From: Methylomonas rhizoryzae
GTDB taxonomy: Bacteria > Pseudomonadota > Gammaproteobacteria > Methylococcales > Methylomonadaceae
Assembly (NCBI RefSeq): GCF_008632455.1
Contig: NZ_CP043929.1
Span: 3,720,001 to 3,784,000, forward strand
Reading direction: 5' to 3'
Length of the DNA stretch: 64,000 bases
In this document: positions 46,316 through 54,857 of the stretch, one piece after another
Layout: each line of letters starts with the position of its first letter
Numbering within the stretch: position 1 is the first letter of the stretch
Made by a program: the position numbers and the translations under genes
Notes under the pieces: model-generated
Databases searched by the model: none
Told to the model about the DNA's origin: nothing
The model's input: the letters and a program-made list of their open reading frames with translations, nothing else

Positions 46316-47643
46316 CAGCGGCACCGTCCAAACCGCAAATACGCCTGCTGTTGGTCGAGGACGATCAAATCGACCGCATGGCCTGCCGGCGCGCCCTGGC
46401 GCAACATCAGGATTGCGAATTTGTGTTGTTCGAAGCCGAAACCGGCAACGAGGGCTTGAACTACGCCCGTAACGAATCCATCGATTGCATCTTGCTCGAC
46501 TACCACTTGCCCGACATCAGCGGCGTCGATTTTCTGGCCGAACTGGCGGAAGATACCGGCGATTTGCCGATGCCGGTAGTCATGTTGACCGGCTCCGATA
46601 ACGCCATGATAGCGGTGGACGCCTTGAAATCCGGCGCCCGCGACTATGTCGTCAAAGGCGCCGGACCGGACGGCGACGCCCTGCAATGGTTGCCGGCCGT
46701 CGTGATGCGGGCGCTGCGCGAACAGCGCGCCATCAGGGAAAAAGTCGAAGCCTCCGAGTTGCTGCGGGAGGCGGAAGCCAAATACCGCTGTTTGGTGGAA
46801 CAGATGCCGGCGATTACCTATATCGCCTCGCTGGAACAACCGGGCAAGCTACTCTACGTCAGTCCGCAAATCCGGCAACTCGGATATCGGGCCGAAGAAT
46901 GGCTGGCCGAAGCGGACGGCATATTGAAATGGGTACATAACGACGACCGTCAGGCCACCATAGAAGCCTTCTCGGCCACCTACGAAAGTCATACCCCGCT
47001 ACATTGCGAATACCGGGTACTCACGCGCGACGGCCGGACCCGCTGGCTGCTGGACGAAGCCAACGTGGTGCGCCCTGAAAATCGCGGTGCCCTGTATCTG
47101 CAAGGCTTGTTGATCGACATCACCACCGAAAAGGAAAACGAACAAGAGCTGTTTTATTACCGGCGCCGGCTGGAAGAACTGGTGGCGCAACGCACCGAAC
47201 AATTGGAAAAGCAAAGCGCGATACTCGAATCGGCCAATGCCCGCATGGACCACGAATTGTGCGAGCGCAAACGGGCGGAAGCGGCCTTGCGCAACAGCGA
47301 AGCGCGTTTTCGCCTGTTACTGGAATCGGTCGGCGACGGTATCATCGGCGTCGACGCCGACGGCATCTGCACCTTCGTCAACAAAGCGGCCTTGAACCTG
47401 TTGGGCCTTGCCCCGGAACAACTTCTGGATCAACACGTCTGGCGCGCGATACAGCCCGAACTCAGCCCCGCCCAACCGCAATCCTGCGCACACGAGGCTC
47501 TGCGCAACGGCCAAACGGCTAAGGAAATCTTGGCACTGCGCCGGCCGGACGGCACAAGCATAAGCGTGGAATGCACCGCTCAGCCGATGCAACCGGACGG
47601 CAAAACCGTTGGCGCGGTGTTGGTTTTTCGTAGCGTGGAGTGA
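46312..47643 (+). CDS. Receiver-PAS-PAS protein without output domain
   Basis: A 443-residue protein. A receiver (about 1-135, Asp 63 in CILLDYHLPDISG) is followed by a PAS/PAC domain (about 155-285, ending GLLIDITTEKENEQEL), a coiled-coil linker (VAQRTEQLEKQSAILESANA) and a second PAS (about 335-443). The protein stops at LVFRSVE, where such proteins usually continue into a GGDEF, EAL or kinase domain. The ATG at 46312 overlaps the upstream stop. It may signal through protein contact or be C-terminally truncated. Confidence 0.85.
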   Translation: MTAAPSKPQIRLLLVEDDQIDRMACRRALAQHQDCEFVLFEAETGNEGLNYARNESIDCILLDYHLPDISGVDFLAELAEDTGDLPMPVVMLTGSDNAMIAVDALKSGARDYVVKGAGPDGDALQWLPAVVMRALREQRAIREKVEASELLREAEAKYRCLVEQMPAITYIASLEQPGKLLYVSPQIRQLGYRAEEWLAEADGILKWVHNDDRQATIEAFSATYESHTPLHCEYRVLTRDGRTRWLLDEANVVRPENRGALYLQGLLIDITTEKENEQELFYYRRRLEELVAQRTEQLEKQSAILESANARMDHELCERKRAEAALRNSEARFRLLLESVGDGIIGVDADGICTFVNKAALNLLGLAPEQLLDQHVWRAIQPELSPAQPQSCAHEALRNGQTAKEILALRRPDGTSISVECTAQPMQPDGKTVGAVLVFRSVE

Positions 47644-47655
47644 TTTTAGTTGGGA

Positions 47656-47677
47656 TCGAGCCTGACTCAAGGCTCGA
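47656..47677. terminator. Hairpin after the two-component operon
   Basis: TCGAGCC and GGCTCGA form a 7-bp stem with an 8-nt loop, 13 nt after the stop. There is no clear T tract, so this is a weak call. Confidence 0.4.
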
Positions 47678-48007
47678 GTAACGATAAACGCTATTTTGAT
47701 AGTGTAACCGCGCCCGGTAGACAGATTGTCACGCCGAGGTAAAGCACATCCCTAAGCTACGGCCAATATTCAAGGGTTGGGGCCCCTCATTCATGATCTT
47801 CTATTGGCAAAACCTGACGATATAAGTCAGCAGAATGACGTCTGCCTTTTGCTGAAAAGCGATCACCATTGGTTCACCGCGCTTTGCAGACCGCATCTTC
47901 GTGTAACTGACAAAACTTTGAGTGTTACCCCCACCGGCACCAGAGTTTTTTGAATTAACTTTAACTTTATGCTGCCAATAGCACAATCCCGATAATCCAC
48001 TTCTGCT
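47678..48007. other. Stretch without recognised gene before the Rhs frame
   Basis: About 330 bases. A minus-strand open frame (47801-48025) is AT-rich and has no recognised family. The Rhs similarity starts abruptly near 48005, so this stretch probably marks the junction where the 5' part of the Rhs gene was lost. Confidence 0.4.
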
Positions 48008-49894
48008 TTGGGAAACAGAACGCAAGAAACCTTATCCAATTCGGATGGCACTGTTAAAACATTTCTTCGGCAATATGACACATTAAATCGCTTAGTAAGA
48101 CAATCAACTGCACTTGGTGCCGATACACAATACAGCTACGACCGTGAAGGTCACGTACTTGAACGCACAAATACGTTAGGACATACCGTAAGTTATGCCT
48201 ACGATGCAGCATACCGCATTAGCCAATTGACTGATCCAAGTGGAAATTCGACTTATTTTCAATATAACGAGCAGAATTTTATAACCCAGGTTACCGATCC
48301 TAAAGGATGGGTAACAAAATACGACTACAATGCACTGGGCGATTTACTTCAAGTGGAATCACCCGACCAGGGAGTTACAGAATATTCTTATGATTTATCG
48401 GGAAATCTAAAAACCCGTGTCGACGCAAGAGGCGCAAAACTCGAATATACCTATGATGCATTGGATAGGCCGAAAAAGTTAACCGCCAATAAAGTCGATG
48501 GCGTCAAGCCGCGAGAGGTTGTCAGCTGGAAATATGACGAAAATCAAAACGGTACCGGCCGCTTGACTACCATGAGCGACGAGTCCGGCGACACTTCATT
48601 TGAATATGATAGTCATGGCCGATTAATCAAAGCTACGCAAGCTAGCAAATACGGCAAAGCCACGCTCACACAATCCGTCAAATATCGCTACGACTCAAAC
48701 GGTCGCCCGGATCATCTGACTTACCCGTCCGGCACAGTTGTTAGCTATGATTACGATAATCAAGGCCGAATTCATCAGCTGAATATCAACGATAAACCGG
48801 TGCTTGAAAACATAGTCTATCAACCATTCGGTCCACCAGTCGCTTGGCTCAGCAACGGGAGACAGTACACTCGCACATTTGATGCGGATGGCGATATAAG
48901 TGAATATTCGCTAGGGAATAATGATCGTACTATTGAATACGACCAAGGCAAACGCATTACTGCTTATCTCCATAATGATTCACGGCTCGATCGCAGCTTC
49001 GATTACGACGACAATGATAGAATAATTTCGGATACGGCTAATAGCGGCGAAATATTTAACTATGAATATGATGCCAACGGCAATCGCCTTAGTCATTCCA
49101 TCAACAATTCAAACACTTTATATACAATCAACAACAAAAACAATCGGTTAGTAAATTCTACGGGTGCGATAAAAAAGGCTTACGCTTACGACAAAGCGGG
49201 TAATATCCTTTCGGATGGAAATATACTGTATTATTGGGATGCATTCGGGCATTTAGTCGAAACAAAAAACTCTACAACCCATTACGAATATTTTTATAAT
49301 GGCTTCGGTCAACGTATCATGAAAAATAATGCTGAACTAAGTAATGCACCGTATCGATTTATATACGATAAAGCCGGGCATTTATTGGGGGAATACGACA
49401 AGTTCGGCCGTGTAAGACAAGAAACTGTCTGGCTTGGCGATATTCCGGTTGCCGTGATCGATAATGCAAAAATTTACACCATAGATACCGACCACCTAAA
49501 CACCCCGAGGGTGATTTTAGATAGTTCGAACAAGCCCGTATGGCGCTGGGATAATAGCGACGCGTTTGGATCCATTTTACCGAATAACGATCCGGATAAA
49601 GACGGCAAAAAATTCGAATACAACTTACGCTTTCCCGGACAATATTTCGACCAGGAAACCGGGTTATTTTATAACTATTTTAGATACTACGATCCCAAGC
49701 TAGGCCGCTATCGACAAAGCGATTTAATTGGTTTAAAAGGGGGCATTAATACTTATACCTATGTTAGCAACAACCCATTACGGTATATCGACCCTCTTGG
49801 CTTGACTCAATATGATAACGTTGCAAGGGAGTTAGCAGTCGAATCACAACTTGATCTTAGTTTTCCAGATAGCTATAAAAGTTATGGACCTTAA
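48008..49894 (+). pseudogene. Rhs/YD-repeat protein, 5'-truncated and frameshifted before its toxin tip
   Basis: The frame begins inside a YD-repeat (GNRTQETLSNSDGTVKTFLR), with no signal, PAAR or N-terminal domain. Many YD repeats follow (YDREGHVLERTNTLGHTVSY and so on). The Rhs core end is intact: LPGQYFDQETG-type block (FPGQYFDQETGLFYNYFRYY), then YRQSDLIGL and NNPLRYIDPLGL, after which Rhs toxins are cleaved off. The tip continues QYDNVARELAVESQLDLSFP and then hits a stop, while the matching toxin sequence resumes in another frame. The gene is AT-richer than the neighbouring housekeeping genes. Confidence 0.85.
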
Positions 49895-50186
49895 AAAAAC
49901 TGATGATGGCGGGGAAATTCTCGGCAACACAATTCCTGGTCTTGGAACGCAACTTGATGACCAATACCTAAAACCTCTTTCAAACTCTAAAGCTGCAGGG
50001 CTTCTAGATACGGTCATTCATGAGGCAGTTCACTTCAGTCTTGACCCAAATGATCCGCGTCAAATTGATGGAAATAGAAGTGGCTATCCATACGATCAAG
50101 CAAGGGAGCGAACAACTAGAGATTTAATTAAAAAATTCAATAGAATTAGAAAGTTGCCTAATTGTGACAAAATGTGCTGTAAATAG
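49865..50186 (+). pseudogene. Rhs toxin tip: zincin-like metallopeptidase domain, out of frame
   Basis: The frame that resumes near 49879 reads VMDLKKTDDGGEILGNTIPG, then QYLKPLSNSKAAGLLDTVIHEAVHFSLDP and ends NCDKMCCK; only short parts are quoted. HEAVH fits the HExxH zinc-protease motif, in the usual helix context (DTVIHEAVH). Removing one A from the AAAA run at 49876-49879 would fuse it directly to the Rhs core. No start codon with ribosome binding site is evident, so as it stands the toxin is split from its carrier. Confidence 0.65.
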
Positions 50187-50194
50187 GTGTATGT

Positions 50195-50773
50195 ATGAAT
50201 TTAATCCAAATATTAAAGGCTTTGTTATCTGTTGTAATTATTTGTAACATAAGCTTTGCTTTTGCTGAATCAAACTCAAAAAGTAAAAAAAGAGTGAGAG
50301 GTATCCATAAGCCAATACAGCTTGTAATTGCAGCATCAAATAAAGATGATGATAACTTAGAGCGTGGAATATACTTCTTCAAAATTCATTGCGCCTTAGA
50401 GAGTTGTAGCGTTGAACGCATTTCTCTTAATGAATGTGCAAATGACAAAAACGGTAATCTAAGCTTTACACCAGCGGTTTATACTTGGGCTTCATGGGCG
50501 GGATTTTTAGAAGCCGATCTCAACGGCAATGTTCTTGATCTAACAATATTTCAAGGAACACACCGTCAATTACCTGCAAAGATGGAGTTGGAATTAGATT
50601 TTTCTAATGCACAAGCTGTCCAACTCAAATCTTTCAAAGCAACTGGATTCATTGATTTTAAGAAATGGCCTGATACCGATAACTGGATTGAATACGTTCC
50701 GTTGAAAGGAGATCAAACTAAACAGTTAAATTGCCCTGTATTTTTACCAGGAATCTCATCAGAGAAAAAATAA
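50195..50773 (+). CDS. Exported protein, candidate immunity protein for the Rhs tip
   Basis: A 192-residue protein with a signal peptide (MNLIQILKALLSVVIICNIS, cleaved after FAFA). The mature part has four Cys residues and an aromatic-rich core (YTWASWAGFLEADLNG). It starts 9 nt after the metallopeptidase-tip stop, which is the normal place of an Rhs immunity gene. Periplasmic location would suit a toxin acting there. No family recognised; the role is inferred from position. Confidence 0.6.
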   Translation: MNLIQILKALLSVVIICNISFAFAESNSKSKKRVRGIHKPIQLVIAASNKDDDNLERGIYFFKIHCALESCSVERISLNECANDKNGNLSFTPAVYTWASWAGFLEADLNGNVLDLTIFQGTHRQLPAKMELELDFSNAQAVQLKSFKATGFIDFKKWPDTDNWIEYVPLKGDQTKQLNCPVFLPGISSEKK

Positions 50774-50814
50774 CGTTACGACCCAATAGATGCGCCTATG
50801 ACGGGGTGATCAAA

Positions 50815-50992
50815 ACATATATACCTATATTAGTAACAACCCGTTACGGTATATCGATCCTTACGGTTTAGCTCAGTTCGGATATAGGCCTTTGGGCGAT
50901 GGAAACAATAGTTTTTTTCCTGGTGATATTCCAAACGGTTCATCTAACCTTCAGAAGGCTCATGAGCAACTATGGTTCGACGACTATCCTAA
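50815..50992 (+). pseudogene. Orphan Rhs C-terminal tip, cut by the IS5 element
   Basis: An open frame without start reads YTYISNNPLRYIDPYGLAQF, then GYRPLGDGNNSFFPGDIPNG and LQKAHEQLWFDDYPNR. The first part repeats the core end of the main Rhs gene (YTYVSNNPLRYIDPLGL), at about 85 percent nucleotide match over 50 bases. The following sequence is a different toxin tip. Orphan tips downstream of an rhs gene are known as a reservoir for tip exchange. It is interrupted at 50993 by the insertion element. Confidence 0.75.
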
Positions 50993-52370
50993 CAGGCTGT
51001 TGATTTTATCTCCCCTGTAACCCGCATTGGCTGGTTGAGTCAGATGTGTTGGTAAATCATAAAGTATTGTTCTAAATGATAAAATAGTTCTATCTCCAAT
51101 ATATTGCACTGTCCCCATGCGCGGCGCCGACATTACTCAAGAAGACCTGTTCAGTTACCGAACCCTGGAAAGCCGGATTCCCAAAAAGCATCCGCTACGC
51201 AAGCTGCGTCAAGTGGTCGACTTGTTGCTCGCCACGCTAAACGACGAGTTCGACGCGCTCTACGCTCGTCGCGGTCGAGATTCCATTCCGCCGGAACGCT
51301 TGTTGCGCGCCAGTTTGTTGCAAGTGCTATTTTCCATCCGTTCGGAACGGCAACTGGTGGAGCATATCGACTTCAACCTCTTGTACCGCTGATTTGTCGG
51401 CTTGACGATAGATGACGAGGTGTGGGATCACTCGACCTTCAGCGCCAACCGCGACCGTTTGCTCAACGAACGGATCAGTCGTTTGTTTTTCGAACGGGTA
51501 CTGGCCTTGGCCGAGTGGAAACAGCTGATCTCTGACGAGCATTTCTCGGTGGACGGCACGCTGATTCAAGCTTGGGCCTCGCACAAAAGTTTCGTCAAAA
51601 AAGACGGCTCGACCCCGCCGCCGGAAGACGGCGGCCGCAATCCCACGGTCAACTTCAAGGGCGAGAAACGCAGCAACGAAACCCACGCATCACGCACCGA
51701 TCCCGATGCCCGGTTGTACAAAAAGAGCGAGGGCGACAAGTCTCAGCTGGCTTTCCTCGGTCATGCCTTGATGGAGAACCGTAATGGCTTGGTCGTCGAC
51801 GTCGAAGTCACCCAGGCCACCGGCACCGCAGAACGCGAGGAGGCCCATGCCATGGTCAAACGCACGATCCACAAACCGGGCGCGACCTTGGCCGCCGACA
51901 AAAATTACGATACGCAGGATTTTGTCGCCAAGTTACGCCAGCGCAAAGTCACGCCGCATGTCGCCAGCAAAGACAAAGGCTCCGCCATTGACGGTCGCAC
52001 AACCCGGCACGACGGTTACCGTAAAAGTCTCAAAATCCGTAAGCGGATCGAAGAAGTCTTCGGTTGGGCCAAGACAGTCGGCCCGCTACGCCAAACCAAG
52101 TTCCGGGGGTTAAAGAAGGTCGCCGCGCAAACGATTTTTACCTTTGCCGCCTATAACCTGACGCGCATGGGTACCATTTTCGGCTGGCGATACAGTACCG
52201 CCTAGGCGGTGGTGCGCCTGAAATCCGCCAAAAGGCGGAATTTAACGCCCTTCGGGGCGAATATAACCGGCTAAAACCGGTTTTTGAGGTGTGATCGGGC
52301 TTCCAGAAGCCCAACAAAACCAAAAAATGGTTTTGAAGCCGAAGGCATATAGGCAAATTTCAACACCCTG
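50993..52370 (+). mobile_element. IS5-type insertion sequence
   Basis: Imperfect terminal inverted repeats were found: CAGGCTGTTGATTTTATC at the left (50993) and CAGGGTGTTGAAATTTGC on the minus strand at the right (52370). The flanking four bases are CTAA on the left and CTAG on the right, both matching the YTAR target of IS5-family elements but not identical. The transposase gene is interrupted by a stop. Near the right end are three small hairpins (52220-52290). Confidence 0.7.
51117..52205 (+). pseudogene. IS5-type transposase with in-frame TGA
   Basis: Both parts are in the same frame. The first (to 51392) holds LESRIPKKHPLRKLRQVVDL and RLLRASLLQVLFSIRSERQL, ending FNLLYR; the second continues FVGLTIDDEVWDHSTFSANR. 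The family has a Trp between them (LLYRWFVGL), so TGG became TGA at 51390-51392. The second part has the catalytic Asp (HFSVDGTLIQAWAS), a further LAADKNYDT and the Y(2)R(3)E(6)K-type block KRIEEVFGWAKT. Otherwise the gene is complete. Confidence 0.85.
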
Positions 52371-52387
52371 CTAGATGGTTTTTTCAT
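52371..52387 (-). pseudogene. Start of a cassette gene truncated by the IS5 element
   Basis: On the minus strand TGGAGG, six bases, then ATG (52387) and AAA AAA CCA TCT follow, and then the insertion element begins. This is a clear ribosome binding site and start, positioned just after an attC site as the next cassette gene would be. The rest of the gene is not found beyond the element. Confidence 0.5.
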
Positions 52388-52412
52388 TACTTACCTCCAG
52401 ATAAGGTATAAA

Positions 52413-52538
52413 ACATAACGTTCGAGGTAACGCGGGGCCGGCAGCGTGCCGCCAAGCCCGCCGGAGGGATGATAGACAAAGCCCGCAGGCGGGCTTGGCA
52501 GCACGCCGCTGGGCCTCGCGTTGACCGAGGGGTTAGGT
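52413..52538 (-). repeat. attC site 1 (126 bp)
   Basis: Outer core sites ACATAAC (52413) and GTTAGGT (52532-52538) enclose long imperfect inverted repeats, with a central pair GCCAAGCCCGCC and GGCGGGCTTGGC. This is the layout of an integron attC recombination site. It starts 1 bp after the stop codon of the 208-residue cassette gene. Confidence 0.85.
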
Positions 52539-52539
52539 T

Positions 52540-53166
52540 TCACTTTGGGCCCGGCACTTCGACCACGCTAATAGTTGCCTTGTTTCCGTACCAGTCGACC
52601 CGAGACAAGATGAGCTGGTAGTTTGTCTTCTCGTGCGAGTACGACCATGCCGTGCCCGGCTTGACATCGGAGAGTTCGCGCGTTTGCGACCCGGGTAGGG
52701 TGAGCATCAGCGTAGCTGTTCTGTCGTTCGTGACGTTGGCAAGTCCAACGGAAGCGAGCGTCTTGCGGTCCATGAAGGTCTCGCCCAGATTGATGGTCTG
52801 GCTGACGCTGTATGGTGAGCTGGCAAGACCGCCGGAAGCCTGCATGCCGGAGGAAGTGCTTGCCGCCAGCTGAGCCTTCAGTTGGGCTGCTTCCTCTGCA
52901 GCCGTCTTCAATCGCGCTTCGAGGTGCGGAATCGTATTCGGGGTCGCCGTCAGCCACTCTAGGTACTTTCTGTTCTCTTCGCGTAGCCGAGAGAGCTCTA
53001 CTTCAAGCACCTCTGTCTTCGCCTTGTAGTTTTCGGCTTGAGCCTTGTGCACTGCGACCTTGTTCTCATCGAAGAGGAAGGCGAAGGCCGCCCACACGAC
53101 GGCTGCCACGACTAGCGTGTGAACAATGATTGATCTTGTGGGGTGATCTTCGAACCAGTTCGCCAT
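52540..53166 (-). CDS. Cassette gene: bitopic coiled-coil membrane protein
   Basis: A 208-residue protein. One transmembrane helix (IIVHTLVVAAVVWAAFAFLF) is followed by a coiled coil (about 45-110, with EVLEVELSRLREENRKYLEW) and a C-terminal beta domain (LMLTLPGSQTRELSDVKPG). The ATG at 53166 is chosen because earlier starts would read the neighbouring attC site. Function unknown. Typical single-gene integron cassette ending at attC 1. Confidence 0.75.
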   Translation of the reverse strand: MANWFEDHPTRSIIVHTLVVAAVVWAAFAFLFDENKVAVHKAQAENYKAKTEVLEVELSRLREENRKYLEWLTATPNTIPHLEARLKTAAEEAAQLKAQLAASTSSGMQASGGLASSPYSVSQTINLGETFMDRKTLASVGLANVTNDRTATLMLTLPGSQTRELSDVKPGTAWSYSHEKTNYQLILSRVDWYGNKATISVVEVPGPK

Positions 53167-53181
53167 AGTGCGCGTTGTGAA

Positions 53182-53262
53182 ACCTAACGCCCGCATTAAC
53201 CCGCGTGCAAAAGCGACGCGCAGCGAGGCTTTTGCACGTCGGCGTTGAATGCGTTGTTAGGG
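53182..53262 (-). repeat. attC site 2 (81 bp)
   Basis: ACCTAAC (53182-53188) and GTTAGGG (53256-53262) bound an imperfect palindrome with GTGCAAAAGC and GCTTTTGCAC as the inner stem. Confidence 0.88.
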
Positions 53263-53290
53263 ACTCTTGGGTACAGCATGATTGTTGACC

Positions 53291-53518
53291 CTAATTTCCG
53301 AATGCCATACCGACAATGAGAAGGAATGTGACCGCAAGAAACACAAACCCCATTGCTCTAATCCGGGCCTCGTTTGCGTAAAAGTAGCCACCGCTGATCA
53401 TGCTTTCGGACCATCCACGCTTACGTCGAAAACGAAGCACGGCACCCGGATTAATCGAACACCACAAGCCATGCGCCGCCATGATCGTGAGAAACACATA
53501 AGGGAAGATCGACTTCAT
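53291..53518 (-). CDS. Cassette gene: small two-helix membrane protein
   Basis: A 75-residue protein with two hydrophobic helices at the ends (MKSIFPYVFLTIMAAHGLW and IRAMGFVFLAVTFLLIVGMA) and a basic loop with RFRRKRGWSESMISGGYFYA between them. A GAGGAG lies just upstream of the ATG. It resembles small DUF6199-type membrane proteins, but this is a weak match from memory. It ends shortly before attC 2. Confidence 0.72.
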   Translation of the reverse strand: MKSIFPYVFLTIMAAHGLWCSINPGAVLRFRRKRGWSESMISGGYFYANEARIRAMGFVFLAVTFLLIVGMAFGN

Positions 53519-53530
53519 TGCTCCTCAAGT

Positions 53531-53626
53531 CCCTAACGTGGAGCTAACCGGCGCCGGAGCGCGCAGCGCGAAGGGAACCCAAAAAGCGCAGCTTTTTGGG
53601 CGTCCGTGTTGAGCGCAGGGTTATGC
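53531..53626 (-). repeat. attC site 3 (96 bp)
   Basis: CCCTAAC (53531-53537) and GTTATGC (53620-53626) bound an imperfect palindrome with CCCAAAAAGC and GCTTTTTGGG as the inner stem. It ends one base before the stop of the next cassette gene. Confidence 0.87.
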
Positions 53627-53627
53627 G

Positions 53628-54065
53628 TCATTGTGCCAACCTAAGCCAAAGTGGCCTAAATGGCAGCGCGATCACGCTAGCCACTACGAACAGGCCCGGC
53701 GCCATGAACAAAAAACCCCAATCACCCTCAACGGCCACTGCCCACAGGGCGCAGAAGAGAAATGAAACGAGGGCCAGAAGGATGAATAGGGAACGGTAAA
53801 AACGTGAGCGCGAAAGTTTATTACGACTGTGCAAGTAGCGAGCCACTGTTGGAAATGCAATTGCCGTGAAACAAACCGAATAAAAGACAGCCGCCACCAT
53901 AACAGCAAAACCCTGTGCTTCACTGGCTTCGATAGCAGTGCCACTGACGCTGAGGATTGCAACAACGAACAGAAACAGCGGGGCAGCCATGACGGCAAGT
54001 GTAGTGCCGATAGTGGCCCGGAAATACCGAGGCGGCTGAGAGAGGTAAGTGTCAGGCTGACGCAT
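53628..54065 (-). CDS. Cassette gene: four-helix membrane protein
   Basis: A 145-residue protein with four predicted transmembrane helices (GTTLAVMAAPLFLFVVAILS, GFAVMVAAVFYSVCFTAIAF, SLFILLALVSFLFCALWAVA and FLFMAPGLFVVASVIALPF). The ATG at 54065 is just inside the cassette after the preceding attC; the longer frame would read attC. No family recognised. Confidence 0.7.
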   Translation of the reverse strand: MRQPDTYLSQPPRYFRATIGTTLAVMAAPLFLFVVAILSVSGTAIEASEAQGFAVMVAAVFYSVCFTAIAFPTVARYLHSRNKLSRSRFYRSLFILLALVSFLFCALWAVAVEGDWGFLFMAPGLFVVASVIALPFRPLWLRLAQ

Positions 54066-54154
54066 AACGTGGAGATGAGGGGCGGCCGGAGCCGCAGGCG
54101 GAGGGAACCGCAAGCGCCAGCTTGCGGACGTCCCTCTCGATTGCAGGGTTAGAC
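54062..54154 (-). repeat. attC site 4 (93 bp)
   Basis: GCATAAC (54062-54068) and GTTAGAC (54148-54154) bound an imperfect palindrome with GAGGGAACCGCAAGCG and CGCCAGCTTGCGGACGTCCCTC arms. It overlaps the stop codon of the 212-residue cassette gene. Confidence 0.85.
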
Positions 54155-54787
54155 AGCACTCGCGAACAGGAATGGGTACTGATCTTCACAATACTCCTTC
54201 AGCATTGCGTAAATTGCTTCGTCGCCATCTTTCGCACTGGAGTGCTGAGTGACGCAAAGATAGTAATTGAGATTCTCATGCTTGGCAAAGATGAGCCACT
54301 CCCCGGTCAAATTCTTCTTTTTTGCTCTTTGCTCATACCCACCCATGGTGAATTCGTGGGAGAGCCGCCCTTGCCAGCCATGAATCGTTGGGTTTTTCTC
54401 TTCCTCTTCGGCCACCCGTGAACACAACTCGCCAAATTTCGGGGAGGTTTCATAGGCCAGTCCCCAATGATTGACTAGGTTCTGCATTAAAAACCTAGCG
54501 TCGAAAAAGTGAGCTTTCCAAAATCCCTGTAACGGCTGATGTTTGAAAGGCTCTTCACCCTTTACGCAACTTCCCGAACGCCCAACCCCCTCCAGAGTCT
54601 GGATCACGTCTGTTACGGAGAAGTAGTTGAACGTGCGGTGTTTGCTTATCGAAGTCAGTTGTGCGAGTAAGAGATGGCTAAGACGAGCGCAGTCAACTCT
54701 GCACAGTCCCACATTGTCGTCTTGAAAAAGCGCAACGTCTTCTTCCGTGATGTGAAGGCGACGACACAACTCTGAGTAAACGTTCAT
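54149..54787 (-). CDS. Cassette gene: soluble protein of unknown function
   Basis: A 212-residue cytoplasmic protein rich in aromatic residues and Cys/His. Notable segments are GFWKAHFFDARFLMQNLVNH and GEWLIFAKHENLNYYLCVTQ, which suggest a compact alpha/beta fold. There is no signal or membrane segment and no family was recognised. It ends within attC 4 and starts just before attC 5. Confidence 0.7.
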   Translation of the reverse strand: MNVYSELCRRLHITEEDVALFQDDNVGLCRVDCARLSHLLLAQLTSISKHRTFNYFSVTDVIQTLEGVGRSGSCVKGEEPFKHQPLQGFWKAHFFDARFLMQNLVNHWGLAYETSPKFGELCSRVAEEEEKNPTIHGWQGRLSHEFTMGGYEQRAKKKNLTGEWLIFAKHENLNYYLCVTQHSSAKDGDEAIYAMLKEYCEDQYPFLFASAV

Positions 54788-54790
54788 GCG

Positions 54791-54853
54791 GTCTAACGCC
54801 GAGCTAAGGGGCGCGCAGCGAAGCGGAGCGTCCCTTTGAGCGCCGTGTTATGC
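54791..54853 (-). repeat. attC site 5 (63 bp)
   Basis: GTCTAAC (54791-54797) and GTTATGC (54847-54853) bound a short imperfect palindrome with AAGGGGCGC and GCGTCCCTT arms. Confidence 0.87.
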
Positions 54854-54857
54854 GAAT

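Noticed and set aside
51117..52205. UGA read as tryptophan or selenocysteine
   Set aside because: Other genes in the window use normal stops, and no SECIS-like hairpin was seen right after the TGA; a nonsense mutation is simpler.
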